Positions 42,709 through 52,750 are shown, counted from the first letter of the stretch. The stretch: DNA of 64,000 nucleotides from Prunus persica (GCF_000346465.2 NC_034013.1:10048137-10112136), one strand, 5' to 3'. Program-made: numbers and translations. Notes: generated from the sequence alone by a model not told the origin.

Positions 42709-45700
42709 TCATGGATAGTATCTTTGGAGATGATAGGCGTTCCATTGTCGCGGAATCTCCTTCCCTTCCATGGTGTCAAGCGTATAGCTTCCTCTGCCCC
42801 CGGACCGGCTAATTATGTAAGGGCCTTCCCAATTGGGTTTCATCTTATTGGACCCTTGTCTTTGTGCAGTGATGAAGGCCTTTCTTAGCACAAGGTCGCC
42901 TGGTTGAAACTGTCTGATCTTGGCTCTTTTATCGTAGTAAGACTTCAACCGCTGTTGATAGGAGGCGACCCGGACAATGGCCTTCTCGCGCTCGCCTTCA
43001 AGTAAGTCAAGGTTGAGTCTCATCTGCTCGGAGTTCTGCTCAATACTGCCCACTTCGATGCCTATTGAGGGGACAGTGATGTGAGGAGGAATGATCGCTT
43101 CAGTTCCATAGGCGAGGGAAAACGGGGTTTCGCCAGTTGATCTTCGCTTGGTGGTGCGATAAGCCCATAGTACGCCAGGGAGCTCATCTACCCATTTTCC
43201 TTCGGCGCCTTCTAATCTCTTCTTTAGACGGTCCAATATTATTTTATTGGATGCCTCGGCCTGGCCGTTGCCTTGAGGATATCTTGGAGTAGATAAATGC
43301 TGCTTGATGCCGTACTTTTTGTAGAAGGCAGTGATCTGCTTGCCGATGAATTGCGAGCCATTGTCGGTGACTAGTGATTGTGGGCAGCCAAACCGGCAGA
43401 TAATATTTCTCCAGATAAATCGTTCCACATCATCTTCTTTAGTAGAGGATAGAGCTTCGGCCTCGATCCATTTAGTAAAGTAATCAGTGGCGACGATCAT
43501 CATTTCTTTCTTGGCAGGTGCCGTTGGCATGGGGCCTACTAAGTCGATGGCCCATTGCATGAAAGGCCACGGACTGTTCTGCGGATGGTAGACTTCGGCA
43601 GGCAGATTAGGAACTGGTTTGTACCGTTGGCAGCGATCACATCTTTTGACATATTCAGTAGAGTCATGGCGCATAGTAGGCCAGAAATAGCCTACGTTTA
43701 GGGCCTTCTGGGCGAGTGACCTGCCCCCAGAGTGGTTGCCACACTCGCCGTCATGAATTTTGCAAAGGACCTCAAGTGTTTGAGGGTACTTTATGCAAGT
43801 GAGATGAGGGCCGGAGTATGATCTGCGAATGAGCTTGTCGCCCTGCATGTAATATCTCGCGGCTTTCTGTTGGACCTTCCTAGCTTCGGACTTATCCATT
43901 GGCAGATTTCCATTCACCAAGTAGTCGATGATGGTGTCTTGCCAGCTGGGGTCTTCATCGATCTGCATTGAGTCGATTGGCTTTATTTCATCGATGCTTG
44001 GTCGGTCAAGGTGTTCGACTGGGATGGAGCGTCTGAACTGGCTGTCCAGCGCTGATCCTAGGCTTGCCAACGCATCTGCATGAGTGTTCTCTGCCCGTGG
44101 AATTTGTTGGATGGTGAAAGTAGGAAATTCTTTCAAAAGTCCTTGGACTTTGTCGAGGTACTGAATCATTCTTGGATGTTTTGCCATGTACTCGCCTGAG
44201 GCTTGATTCGTGATCAGCTGGGAGTCTGAGTAGATGGCTAATCTCTTGATCGTCAGTTCTTTTGCTAGGCGCAGTCCTGCGAGCAATGCCTCATATTCTG
44301 CCTTGTTGTTTGACGCAGAAAAGCCTAGTGTGATGGCTTGTTCCAACAAGGTTCCGTCTGGGGTGATTATGACGACGCCTGCCCCTGATCCTTTATGATT
44401 TGATGCTCCGTCTACATGCAATTGCCACATGTCGTTAGGTAGGTTTGAATCGGCAGGGGAGGTGTCGTCTGCTTTTTCCTTGCTTTTCGTGACCATCTTC
44501 TCTTCTTCGGCTGTCGGAGTAAACTCTACAACAAAATCTGCTAAAGCTTGGGCTTTTATAGCAGTCTTCGGCCGGTAGAGGAGGTCGTATTGACTGAGTT
44601 CGATAGCCCATTTCATGAGTCGCTGAGAAGCGTCGGGGCTGTGGAGGATCGATCTCAAAGGAAATTCTGTTATGACAATTATCCGGTGTGCTTGGTAGTA
44701 GGGCCTTAGTTTTCTCGTGGAAACTACAAGCGAAAAAATGAGCTTCTCCATTTTCGGATAGCGAGTCTCTGCATCAAGGAGAGCTTTTGATGTGTAGAAT
44801 ACCGGATGTTGTGCCCCCAGCTCTTCTCGGATGAGAGCTGAGCTGACAGCTGAGTCGGACACCGCCAGGTAGATGTACAAGTCTTCGCCTGGTATCGGTT
44901 TTGAGAGTAAGGGAGGTGAAGTGAGGTAGGTTTTCAAGTTTTGAAAAGCTACTTCACACTCGTCATCCCACTTGTCCCTATGTCCTTTCTTCAAGGCTTT
45001 AAAAAATGGCCTGCACTTGTCGGTAGATTTTGAGAGGAATCGGTTGAGGGCTGCCGCCCTACCCGTTAGACTTTGTATCTCCTTTGTTGTGGCAGGTGAC
45101 TTCATGTCGAGTATAGCCTTGATTTGATTTGGATGTGCTTCAATTCCTCTTTGGGTGACTAAGTATCCTAGGAATCGGCCGGACGAGACTCCAAACGTGC
45201 ATTTGCTCGGGTTCAACTTCGTGTTGTATTTTCGGAGTAGGCTGAATGCCTCGGCAAGGTTCTTGATGTGGTCTGCTCGCTCGGGAGCTTTGACTAGCAT
45301 GTCGTCTACGTAGACCTCCATAGTCTTGCCGATTTGCTCCTTGAAAATTTTGTTCACCAGCCTTTGGTAGGTTGCTCCGGCGTTCTTCAGCCCAAAGGGC
45401 ATGACTTTGTAGCAGTATGTACCTCTTTCGATGATGAAAGAGGTTTTAGCCTTGTCATCTTCATGCATCATGATTTGGTTGTAGCCGGAGTAGGCGTACA
45501 TGAAGCTTAGCAGTTGGTTGCCGGAAGTTGAATCGACGAGCTGATCAATTCTAGGCAGTGGAAAGTTGTCTTTAGGGCATGCCTTGTTGAGGTCGGTGTA
45601 GTCGACGCACACTCTCCACAGACCTTTATCTTTTTTTGCCACTAGAACAATGTTCGCCAGCCATTCTGCGTAGGAGACTTCTTCGATGAAACCAGCAGCT

Positions 45701-46050
45701 AGAAGCTTATCGATCTCAGTTTCAATGATGGCAACCCGCTCGGGGGCGAAGTTACGTCTCTTCTGCGCTACAGGTTTGATGGCTGGGTTGACGTGTAAGC
45801 GATGGCAGATGATCTGGGGATCGATGCCAGGCATGTCGGATGGCGACCATGCAAATACGTCTTTGTTGTTTCGGAGGAAGGCTGCAAGCTCTATCTTTTC
45901 CTCATGGCTTAGGCGCGAGCCGATCCGCGCTTTTCTCTCTGGCTTGTCAGGATCAAGGGGTACTAGCTCAATGTCCTCTTCGGGCTTCCATCCTTCTTCA
46001 GGAGAGACCTCCGGACGGATTCCCTCGACTTGGTCCTGATTCTTTGATTG
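42709..46050 (-). CDS. Retrotransposon pol: RT, two RNase H, integrase
   Basis: Minus-strand frame of about 1,100 codons that follows the amber codon of gag-protease without a frame change. Order: RT (DYTDLNKACPKDNFPLP, VYVDDMLVK), RNase H (LYIYLAVSDSAVSSAL), a second archaeal-type RNase H (LHVDGASNHKGSGAGVV, NNKAEYEALLAGL, IYSDSQL, HADALASL), zinc-binding H-H-C-C (ECGNHSGG, RCDRCQRY), and integrase with D (MQWAIDLVGP), D (LVTDNGSQF) and E (GQAEASNK). No chromodomain is seen. Odd: the first catalytic Asp of the RT is Tyr (FMYAYSGYNQ, codon TAC). The first Met lies about 70 codons after the amber codon, so translation is expected by readthrough. Confidence 0.9.
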   Translation of the reverse strand, partial: QSKNQDQVEGIRPEVSPEEGWKPEEDIELVPLDPDKPERKARIGSRLSHEEKIELAAFLRNNKDVFAWSPSDMPGIDPQIICHRLHVNPAIKPVAQKRRNFAPERVAIIETEIDKLLAAGFIEEVSYAEWLANIVLVAKKDKGLWRVCVDYTDLNKACPKDNFPLPRIDQLVDSTSGNQLLSFMYAYSGYNQIMMHEDDKAKTSFIIERGTYCYKVMPFGLKNAGATYQRLVNKIFKEQIGKTMEVYVDDMLVKAPERADHIKNLAEAFSLLRKYNTKLNPSKCTFGVSSGRFLGYLVTQRGIEAHPNQIKAILDMKSPATTKEIQSLTGRAAALNRFLSKSTDKCRPFFKALKKGHRDKWDDECEVAFQNLKTYLTSPPLLSKPIPGEDLYIYLAVSDSAVSSALIREELGAQHPVFYTSKALLDAETRYPKMEKLIFSLVVSTRKLRPYYQAHRIIVITEFPLRSILHSPDASQRLMKWAIELSQYDLLYRPKTAIKAQALADFVVEFTPTAEEEKMVTKSKEKADDTSPADSNLPNDMWQLHVDGASNHKGSGAGVVIITPDGTLLEQAITLGFSASNNKAEYEALLAGLRLAKELTIKRLAIYSDSQLITNQASGEYMAKHPRMIQYLDKVQGLLKEFPTFTIQQIPRAENTHADALASLGSALDSQFRRSIPVEHLDRPSIDEIKPIDSMQIDEDPSWQDTIIDYLVNGNLPMDKSEARKVQQKAARYYMQGDKLIRRSYSGPHLTCIKYPQTLEVLCKIHDGECGNHSGGRSLAQKALNVGYFWPTMRHDSTEYVKRCDRCQRYKPVPNLPAEVYHPQNSPWPFMQWAIDLVGPMPTAPAKKEMMIVATDYFTKWIEAEALSSTKEDDVERFIWRNIICRFGCPQSLVTDNGSQFIGKQITAFYKKYGIKQHLSTPRYPQGNGQAEASNKIILDRLKKRLEGAEGKWVDELPGVLWAYRTTKRRSTGETPFSLAYGTEAIIPPHITVPSIGIEVGSIEQNSEQMRLNLDLLEGEREKAIVRVASYQQRLKSYYDKRAKIRQFQPGDLVLRKAFITAQRQGSNKMKPNWEGPYIISRSGGRGSYTLDTMEGKEIPRQWNAYHLQRYYP

Positions 46051-46056
46051 CTATTG
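46042..46056 (-). promoter_or_regulatory. Candidate stop-codon readthrough site
   Basis: The minus strand reads CAA TAG CAA TCA. This fits the plant UAG-CAR-YYA readthrough signal of tobamoviruses, and the codon before is CAA, as in tobacco mosaic virus. It separates gag-protease and pol in the same frame, so partial readthrough would set the gag:pol ratio. Confidence 0.65.
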
Positions 46057-49011
46057 GGGAGTAGCTATTCCCTTTCCTTTCTGGTCTGCTCGGCCGTCAG
46101 GAATGAGATCTGCTTTCTCCTCTGCTTGTTCTACTCCCTTTAGATCTGCCTGATTCACAGGGAGGAACTGTGTTTGCTTGCTTTTCTTCAGCCCTTGAGC
46201 TGAGCATTTTCTTGCCATTGCCTGATCACTGTTGATCTGGCCGATACCGCCCCCAGGGATTGGGTAGCGAATCTTCTGATGTGTGGCAGAGGTGATGGCG
46301 TTGATCTTGCCGATCCATGGTCTGCCTAGAATGCCATTGTAGGGTGAGATTTCATCAATGACCATGAACGTTTGCGAGCTGATTACAGGTGGAGAGTAGA
46401 CGTCGAGATCTATCGTGCCAACGGTAACCGTCGTTGCGCCATTGAAACCAGTCAGCGACTTGGCTGATTTATTGATCTTTGCCTCTAAGCCCATCTGTTG
46501 GACGACTGCCAATTGTAGGATGTTGGCTGCACTGCCCTCATCTATATGGACTCGGTCGACCATGGCCTGAGCGATTTGAATGCTGATGACAAGGGCGTCG
46601 TTGTGCGGTAGATCAAGGCCGATTAAGTCTTTCTTTTGAAAGCCGATCACGGGATCGTCTTCTGCCAGTGAGAAGCTAGTTGAGACTTGGGAGATCATAG
46701 TAGCCTGTTTGATCTTCCTCTTCTTTTCTTTGTTGGTCAGTCCGGACTTCTCAGAGTCGGCTAGGATTGTGTTAATCCTTATGACCTTCTGGGGTGGCTC
46801 CTTCGCGGTATCGCGGTCTTCTATCTGCTGGATGGCCTGCTTCGCGATGAACTCCGTGCAATGTCCTTCTCTTACGAGTTCTTCGAGATGCGCTTTCCAA
46901 GCAAAGCAATTATTCTTATTGTGCCCATGTGTCGCATGGAAGGCACAATATTTTCTGGTATCCCTCTTGTCCGGATCTCCTTTCAAGGGTGGCGGTCTTT
47001 TTACCCAAGGTTTGTTCTTCACTTGGGCTAGAATTTGATGTATGGGGATAGAGAACTTGGTGTAGTTCTCTTTCGTCGTGGCCTCTCTTTGTGGGCGTGA
47101 CCTGCCTTTGTCTTTGTCCCTGCTGCCAAGCCTGTCGCCTCTTTGTTCTGCCCGTTTGGCCGGTTGATCTTCCTGCTCAGTGGACTTCTTCGCGGCGATT
47201 CGATCGTCATCCCAGAGTGCGTAGCGTTCTGCGGTCGCGAAGACCTCTGCCAGAGTCTGGCTGGGAGTGATAGTCAACTCGCGGTATAAGTCATGTTCTG
47301 CTGGAAGACCTTTCTTGAATGCAGAGGATGCGATTTGGTCATCGCACCCTACGATGTTGGCCTTTTCTGCTTTGAACCCCTTGATGTAATCTCGAAGGGA
47401 TTCCTCGGGCTTCTTGCGCAGGTTGAACAGATGGTCAGGGTTCTTCTTGATCGTCCGATAAGAAGTGTATTCTTTAGTGAAGACGTAAGTAAGCTCCTTG
47501 AAGCTGTTGATCGACCCGGATGGCAGGGTATGGAACCAATCCTGAGCTGCTCCTCGCAAAGTCATTGCAAACACCTTGCACATTAGCGCGTCTTCGGCTT
47601 TGTAGAGGACCATAAGGCTCTTGAAATGCTTCAGATGACTTTCGGGGTCGGAATCGCCTTTGAAGCATGTGAAAGAGGGCGTTGAGAATCTTTTTGGGGG
47701 AGCAGCCTGCTCAATTTTGGCAGTGAAAGGTGAGGAGTTTGCTTGGTCTACCTCAATGCGTAGTGCATCTTCGAAATTTCTGCTAATCTTTAAGTCTCGA
47801 AGTCGGTTATTCACAAGCTTCTCAACGTCTTCTGCACGCATGGCTAGTCGGTCATGTTGATGACCTTCGTGATTTAGACGATGCTGATTGACTTCGTCAT
47901 TGGCTTGCGAGGGTCGACCTTCTCGGTTGCGCTGTCTAGGCGGCGTGTTGGTGGACTGCGCTTGTGAAGGATTTCCAGTAGTTTGGCGACGAGAATTGGT
48001 TCTTCGAGAGCGAGTAGCGGAGCGCCTTTCTTCACGGTCCTCATTGTGATGATTGTCGAGTTGGCCTCCCTGGGGGACTATCCTTTCGTGAATGTTTCTC
48101 TGTGAGTGAGCAGCAGAGCGCCTTTCTTCTCGATCCTCGTCTCGATGGCCGTCAAGTTGACCTCCTTGGGAGCCTAGCCTTTCCTGAACGTCTTCCTGCG
48201 GGCCCAGGCGAGCGTGGATGTCAGGTATTGGGCCCAGCCTATCGCGCACGTTGGTCCTTAAATTCAATCGAGGTGGGAAACTTCGTCTGCCCTGAGTGTG
48301 GCTTGCGGATGCTTGCGACATGTCCGCGAGCTGATCTCGTTGTTGCGCATTTCCTTGTCTACTTACTCCTGCTCGACCTGCTTGGTTCCCACCGAACTGC
48401 CTATCGGCGGGTTCGTTTATCCTTCTCTCTTCGCCCTGTTGTCCAAGGCCAAGGTTTTGAGCCAAGTTTATTTGATTGAGGAATTGCCTCATCAAATTGT
48501 TTTGGTCGTCCATTCTCTGAGTTAGCTGGTCAACTCTCAAATTAAGGTCTACTTGACTTCGTGGATCGGGAGGAGAGAAATGTGTAGAGCCCAATTGCAC
48601 ACGGGCTAGGTTTTCGTTGGATGTGTGCGTGGGAGCATGCGTCGAGCGTGGAGGCAATGGAGGGAATGGTTGAAGTTGCCCCAAGATTGGGCCAAAGTCG
48701 GCGGTGGTAGTGAGCCCAATTGGATGTGAGGTTCCACCATGCTCAACGGTGGTGCTATGAAGGTGGCTAGGTCCGGCCATGGGGCCTTGAGATGGTACAA
48801 TGGCGGTGGAGGCCGGTGCGGTGGTCCTCACTGCGAGTCCAGCAGGTGGCACGGTGGTTCCAGTCACAAGGGGTGGCTGCTGAGGGTTCATGGCGGTGAG
48901 AGGTGGTGGGGCCGCCATGTCGATCGCGGGATCGTGGGAGGAGTAGCTTTGGGCCGTCACGGATTGAGCCATAGCGGCGGTTTTGCTCCTCGTGCGCTTG
49001 CTTCCAACCAT
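46051..49011 (-). CDS. Retrotransposon gag-protease
   Basis: Minus-strand gene ending in an amber codon (46051-46053). The chosen start, MVGSKRTRSK at 49011, lies inside the element; the frame is open 39 codons further, but that part reaches into the LTR. Seen: a long disordered, Gln/Arg-rich N-terminus, the gag core (CFKGDSDPESHLKHFKSL, GAAQDWFHTLP, YIKGFKAEKA), a C-x2-H-x4-H-x4-C-like zinc knuckle (YCAFHATHGHNKNNC), then an aspartic-protease-like domain with IDEGSAANIL, where plant Gypsy proteases usually have D-T/S-G or DGG, and LGRPWI near the C-terminus. The stop is followed by pol in the same frame. Confidence 0.9.
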   Translation of the reverse strand: MVGSKRTRSKTAAMAQSVTAQSYSSHDPAIDMAAPPPLTAMNPQQPPLVTGTTVPPAGLAVRTTAPASTAIVPSQGPMAGPSHLHSTTVEHGGTSHPIGLTTTADFGPILGQLQPFPPLPPRSTHAPTHTSNENLARVQLGSTHFSPPDPRSQVDLNLRVDQLTQRMDDQNNLMRQFLNQINLAQNLGLGQQGEERRINEPADRQFGGNQAGRAGVSRQGNAQQRDQLADMSQASASHTQGRRSFPPRLNLRTNVRDRLGPIPDIHARLGPQEDVQERLGSQGGQLDGHRDEDREERRSAAHSQRNIHERIVPQGGQLDNHHNEDREERRSATRSRRTNSRRQTTGNPSQAQSTNTPPRQRNREGRPSQANDEVNQHRLNHEGHQHDRLAMRAEDVEKLVNNRLRDLKISRNFEDALRIEVDQANSSPFTAKIEQAAPPKRFSTPSFTCFKGDSDPESHLKHFKSLMVLYKAEDALMCKVFAMTLRGAAQDWFHTLPSGSINSFKELTYVFTKEYTSYRTIKKNPDHLFNLRKKPEESLRDYIKGFKAEKANIVGCDDQIASSAFKKGLPAEHDLYRELTITPSQTLAEVFATAERYALWDDDRIAAKKSTEQEDQPAKRAEQRGDRLGSRDKDKGRSRPQREATTKENYTKFSIPIHQILAQVKNKPWVKRPPPLKGDPDKRDTRKYCAFHATHGHNKNNCFAWKAHLEELVREGHCTEFIAKQAIQQIEDRDTAKEPPQKVIRINTILADSEKSGLTNKEKKRKIKQATMISQVSTSFSLAEDDPVIGFQKKDLIGLDLPHNDALVISIQIAQAMVDRVHIDEGSAANILQLAVVQQMGLEAKINKSAKSLTGFNGATTVTVGTIDLDVYSPPVISSQTFMVIDEISPYNGILGRPWIGKINAITSATHQKIRYPIPGGGIGQINSDQAMARKCSAQGLKKSKQTQFLPVNQADLKGVEQAEEKADLIPDGRADQKGKGIATPQ

Positions 49012-49087
49012 GGTTGTTTGGAAGGCTTCGGTGGATTGGAAAATAGGAGGAACGGATTCCTTGAGCACGCGTTGAGTATAACTCGCA

Positions 49088-49105
49088 CTCTCAATGAAAG
49101 CACCA
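49088..49105 (-). other. Primer-binding region of the Tat-like element
   Basis: Two bases inside the 5' LTR the minus strand reads TGGTGCTTTCATTGAGAG, starting with the TGG that pairs with a tRNA CCA end. I could not assign the tRNA. Confidence 0.5.
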
Positions 49106-49107
49106 AA

Positions 49108-49764
49108 TGTTTGTGCAAATAATCTCACGGGAGAATATTCGCTTCTAGATCCTTTAACCTTCGATCTTCCTTCTCTCTCTTCCTCGATTCCTGTAAAAAA
49201 GACTGGAGTAAATAGACCACACCCGGGGGGTGTTGGCCAAAGGCCCTCCGATGCCTAAGTTAGTTCGAGTGTTTATAGGAAAACAATAGCTAAGCAAAGG
49301 GTACGGAGTTTTATGTAGGGTGTAAACCGGGTGGCCGGAGCCGTGTGTGGTGGCCGGAGCCGTGGGGAGAAAATATGGAGAGTGGAGAGGGAGAGAGAGC
49401 TTCGGGTATTTCTCGGGTATAAGGAGTAGGTTTAGATGTCCCTTGAATGATGAATGAGGTCGTCTATTTATAGGAGCCTCGGGGCTAGGGTTTCGTAGGA
49501 ATGGGCCTGATAATATCTGAATTAAATAGACATTATCTCTTAAGAAGATAATATCTGATTTAAATGATATTATCTTCTCTTTATTGTGATAATATCTTAA
49601 TTAATGATATTATCTCTTTAAATAAAGATAATATCATATTAATTAAGATATTTATCCCAATTAATTAATTAGCCAGATAAACTGATTTAATTAATTAATT
49701 AAAGAGATAATCTTCTTTTCCACGTGGCGTGCCCTGATTGGAGACGAAAATATATGCTCCCACA
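49108..49764 (-). repeat. 5' LTR (right) of the Tat-like element
   Basis: 657 bp, partner of 37473-38129. It contains the minus-strand TATA box TATAAATAG at 49464-49472 (also present in the left LTR) for gag-pol transcription. Confidence 0.93.
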
Positions 49765-49769
49765 GTCCT
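49765..49769. repeat. Target-site duplication GTCCT, right
   Basis: Matches GTCCT at 37468-37472. The MITE text resumes directly after it (ATTGAGTGTTTTGG). Confidence 0.85.
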
Positions 49770-49963
49770 ATTGAGTGTTTTGGATATTTTATGAGGTTTT
49801 GGGGTCTTGTTTTAAGAAATTGATAGCAGTTTTGTAATTTATAAGAAGTTAAAAGCCTATTTGTTATGTAATAAATAGGCTTTGGGTGTGTTTTTAAAAT
49901 CCATTTCATATAAATTTTTTTTTATAATTTGGGCCATTATATTGGGTATAATAGTGAATCTCT
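49770..49963 (+). mobile_element. Mutator-like MITE, copy C, right half
   Basis: Continues 37325-37472 and aligns with the right part of copy A (ATTGAGTGTTTTTGGTAT, AAGAAATTGATGGCAGTTTT, ATAATGAATCTC). Confidence 0.65.
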
Positions 49964-50277
49964 ACAAAAAAAGAAAAAGAATAAAAACAAACAATTTCCA
50001 ACGAAAGAAGTGTAAGTAGACAAAATAGAAACGGGAAACTAAGTTCCCTTGATTATATGTCATTTTCCAGTAAAAATGTTGAGTTTTCACAAGCAGATGT
50101 TCCATTTCATTAATTAAAGTTTAATTTAGATTTTGTGTCATGGTTGATACCCTGAGACTGTGAAACATAACTTAATAGATTTACGTTACTTTGATCCAAT
50201 ATCAATTAGAACAAGACACGTGTCTTTCACATTGTTTTATTTCGTTGACCTTTTATTTAATCAAGTTTTATTTTATG
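49964..50277. other. AT-rich spacer, no gene seen
   Basis: Lies between MITE copy C and the distal conserved block of module 3. No gene or element is recognised. Confidence 0.4.
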
Positions 50278-50585
50278 TGACCCACAAACTTCACCTTAGT
50301 CCGGTCCAGTTCAATTGTTTGCATGAAAAGTTGGGATGACGTAATCCATGAGCGCACGTCATGCGTAATAGGACGACCGTTGTATGGTGACGTCGGTAAA
50401 CCGGTTGACATCTAATCCGGCTCCGAGACGAGGTTTTACCCACGGGACACGTGAACAACGTGGATATTTTCAGATATTTTTGTGGGCTTTGGGCCTGAAG
50501 TCTAAAACCCCACCGTCCCCTGTATTTGTTGTGTGGTAAAGAGCTTGGGATTTTGGGCATTTTATATCAATTTCAGTTGGCCTGA
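50278..50585 (-). promoter_or_regulatory. Distal conserved block upstream of CBF-e, copy 3
   Basis: Same block as 12905-13215. It keeps ATGGTGACGTCGGTAAACCG, the palindrome, CACGTG in GGGACACGTGAACAA, and GGGCTTTGGGCCTGAAG; the first site is TGACGTAA instead of TGACGTCA. Apart from the retrotransposon it would lie about 1.6 kb upstream of CBF-e. Confidence 0.5.
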
Positions 50586-52640
50586 AACTAAATAGTATTA
50601 TCTTTTAGTTTTTTATAGGTTAAAAGAGTGGTGATTCGAATTCGAGACCTCTTTCGATATAAGTAGTCTTTCGGCTTCCTTTACTTTGAAAAATGTTGTG
50701 CATACAATGTTCTTTGAACTGGGTGATTATCTGATGTGTCAGGCAAATTCAATTGACCCATTAAAACCAAGTTCATGGGAAACCTAAAATTGACCATGAG
50801 TCAGTGAGCTGTATTGGCTTAGCCCATGGCCTTATTCACCAGATATCATTATATTGGGCTTGCAAAAATTACACAGAATTCATCATTAAATTTCACCAAC
50901 AAATATATTTTTGTGGGATAATTATAGGGGAGATCACATATTTGATCCATACGAACGTCTTGCCTATATGAACGATATATTTGTATGATCATAGAAGAAA
51001 AAAGTATTTTCTGGGGTGAGGAGAGCCCTAAGTGCAGGAGCAGCTTTGAAATTTTAAGACCATGTGCAAAATAAATAAATGAGTCTCCCAAAACAAAGTC
51101 TTCAACGAAAAATATTATAACAAAAAATTGGATCATATATGTTGATATAGTAAATTTACAACTAAAACTCATCGGGGCTATAACTTAGGATCACTTAGAT
51201 TATTTATTTTTTTTGGGGGCCAAATGTCACCACCAAAACACTTGTGACATGGCCAAATATTTGTATGATTCGCAATGATGTACTCAACAAAAGCAATAAT
51301 AATTGTGAAGTTTACTCTAAACTATATCCTAGACCATAAGGCCCCCCCTGCTGAAAAGTTAATGGCTAATATTGTACATTACTAAAATAAAATCATGATA
51401 ATTCAACCAACAAATCAAAATAACATAATGAGTGTGGCCATTAAGGAGACGTCCTTCGTGAACCACAAATTCCTGAGCCTTGAGGACCCCTCTTAAGCGT
51501 TTTCTGAGGCTGGAGAGATTCAGGGGCCCAACACACATAAGTATCGAGTTTTTTTTTTAAATTAAGAAATCTTATTAAATGATGCGACTGGTTTTACCAA
51601 AAAAGAAAGAACATCGAGATTTAGCTCAATAAAAAAGAATCTTAACGTATGAATAAGTGTTATTAGATTCATACCATCATGGCACTGTGATTAGAAAAAA
51701 AAACCAAAACATTGATGTGATTGTTTTTACAAGTTAAAAATAAACAAAAAGGGGGTGACTGTTGAAAATATTGTTTAGATTCAGAGAAATTGTAGAGGAA
51801 GAAGATGAAAATGTATTCTTGATTTCTGTCTTTCTATTTTCAGATCAGTACAGCTATGCTTATATATTGTTCTAATTAACAGTAACTAATAAGCTGTTAC
51901 ACTATCCCTCAACTATTTTCTAAAACTATAACAATCATGGATACTTGTCAGAGGTTACATTTGACAAGTGTCCTATTCATACTATCAACTGTCCACAACA
52001 TTGAAAGCTTGTTCCCCCTAAAAAACACAATATGTTTTGGGGAAGCATGATTAACATGTTTTTCGTTTTGTCTTTGGGAAAAAAGATTCTTAATCTGATA
52101 GCTTGTAATTTTTTTTTTCTTCATAACATTCTTTTATTTATTTATTTTTTTTAAAAAAGGAGCATTCGAACTTGAAATCTATTTCAATATTGAAAAAGAA
52201 GAATTTCTAAACTAAGGAGCTATGGATCCTAGCATTTACTTAAGTTGTTTTTAATTGAATTACTTTTTTTTTTTTGGGTGAAAGTTGAAAGATTGCATTC
52301 ATATACAATGACCAATACAAATACAATAGCCACAAAAAGTTAATACAAATATAGAGACGTTAAATGGCAACATCAAGCTCATACAGTATAAATGTACTCT
52401 CATAGCCACGCATGATTAAAGAAATTTTGTCATAAACGCTGGTAAAAGCCTAGAAAATGCACCCATTGACCTCAATGCACAAACCTACAAGACGTGTCAA
52501 ATTATAATCTTCTTTTGTGAAATTATACTATTTTTAACATTCTCATATTATTTCTTCCCTTGTGAAACGTTACCAGACGTGTCTTAATTTATATTATTTT
52601 GAACCACTATCCTATGACCTATTTGATATATTTTTCTTAG
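50586..52640. other. Module 3 flank shared with module 2
   Basis: 50735-50850 matches 28510-28650; 51185-51360 matches 29050-29215; 51720-52100 holds words also at 29400-29660 (GATTAACATGTTTTTCGTTTTG). No gene is seen. The stretch from about 51760 to 52010 may be an insertion. Confidence 0.5.
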
Positions 52641-52718
52641 TTTGGAACCCAAAAAAGAAATAAGTAGCAGTTGAAATCTATAGTCAGCTTCATGGTTTTA
52701 TGCGAAAGGCTGTGTTGT

Positions 52719-52750
<32 letters not shown>

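Larger units (their letters stand above)
37473..49764 (-). mobile_element. Young Ty3/Gypsy (Tat-like) LTR retrotransposon
   Basis: A 12,292-bp element on the minus strand, flanked by GTCCT. Its LTRs are 657 bp each, start TG and end CA, and I count three differences between them (about 0.46%). Order on the minus strand: 5' LTR (right), primer-binding region, gag-protease, amber codon, RT-RNase H-second RNase H-integrase, 174-bp tandem array, antisense gene, polypurine region, 3' LTR (left). The extra archaeal-type RNase H, the antisense gene and the repeats before the 3' LTR all point to the Tat lineage. The low LTR divergence implies an insertion of roughly 0.1-0.3 million years at common plant rates (inference). 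The RT lacks a catalytic aspartate, so this copy is probably not self-sufficient. Confidence 0.93.
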
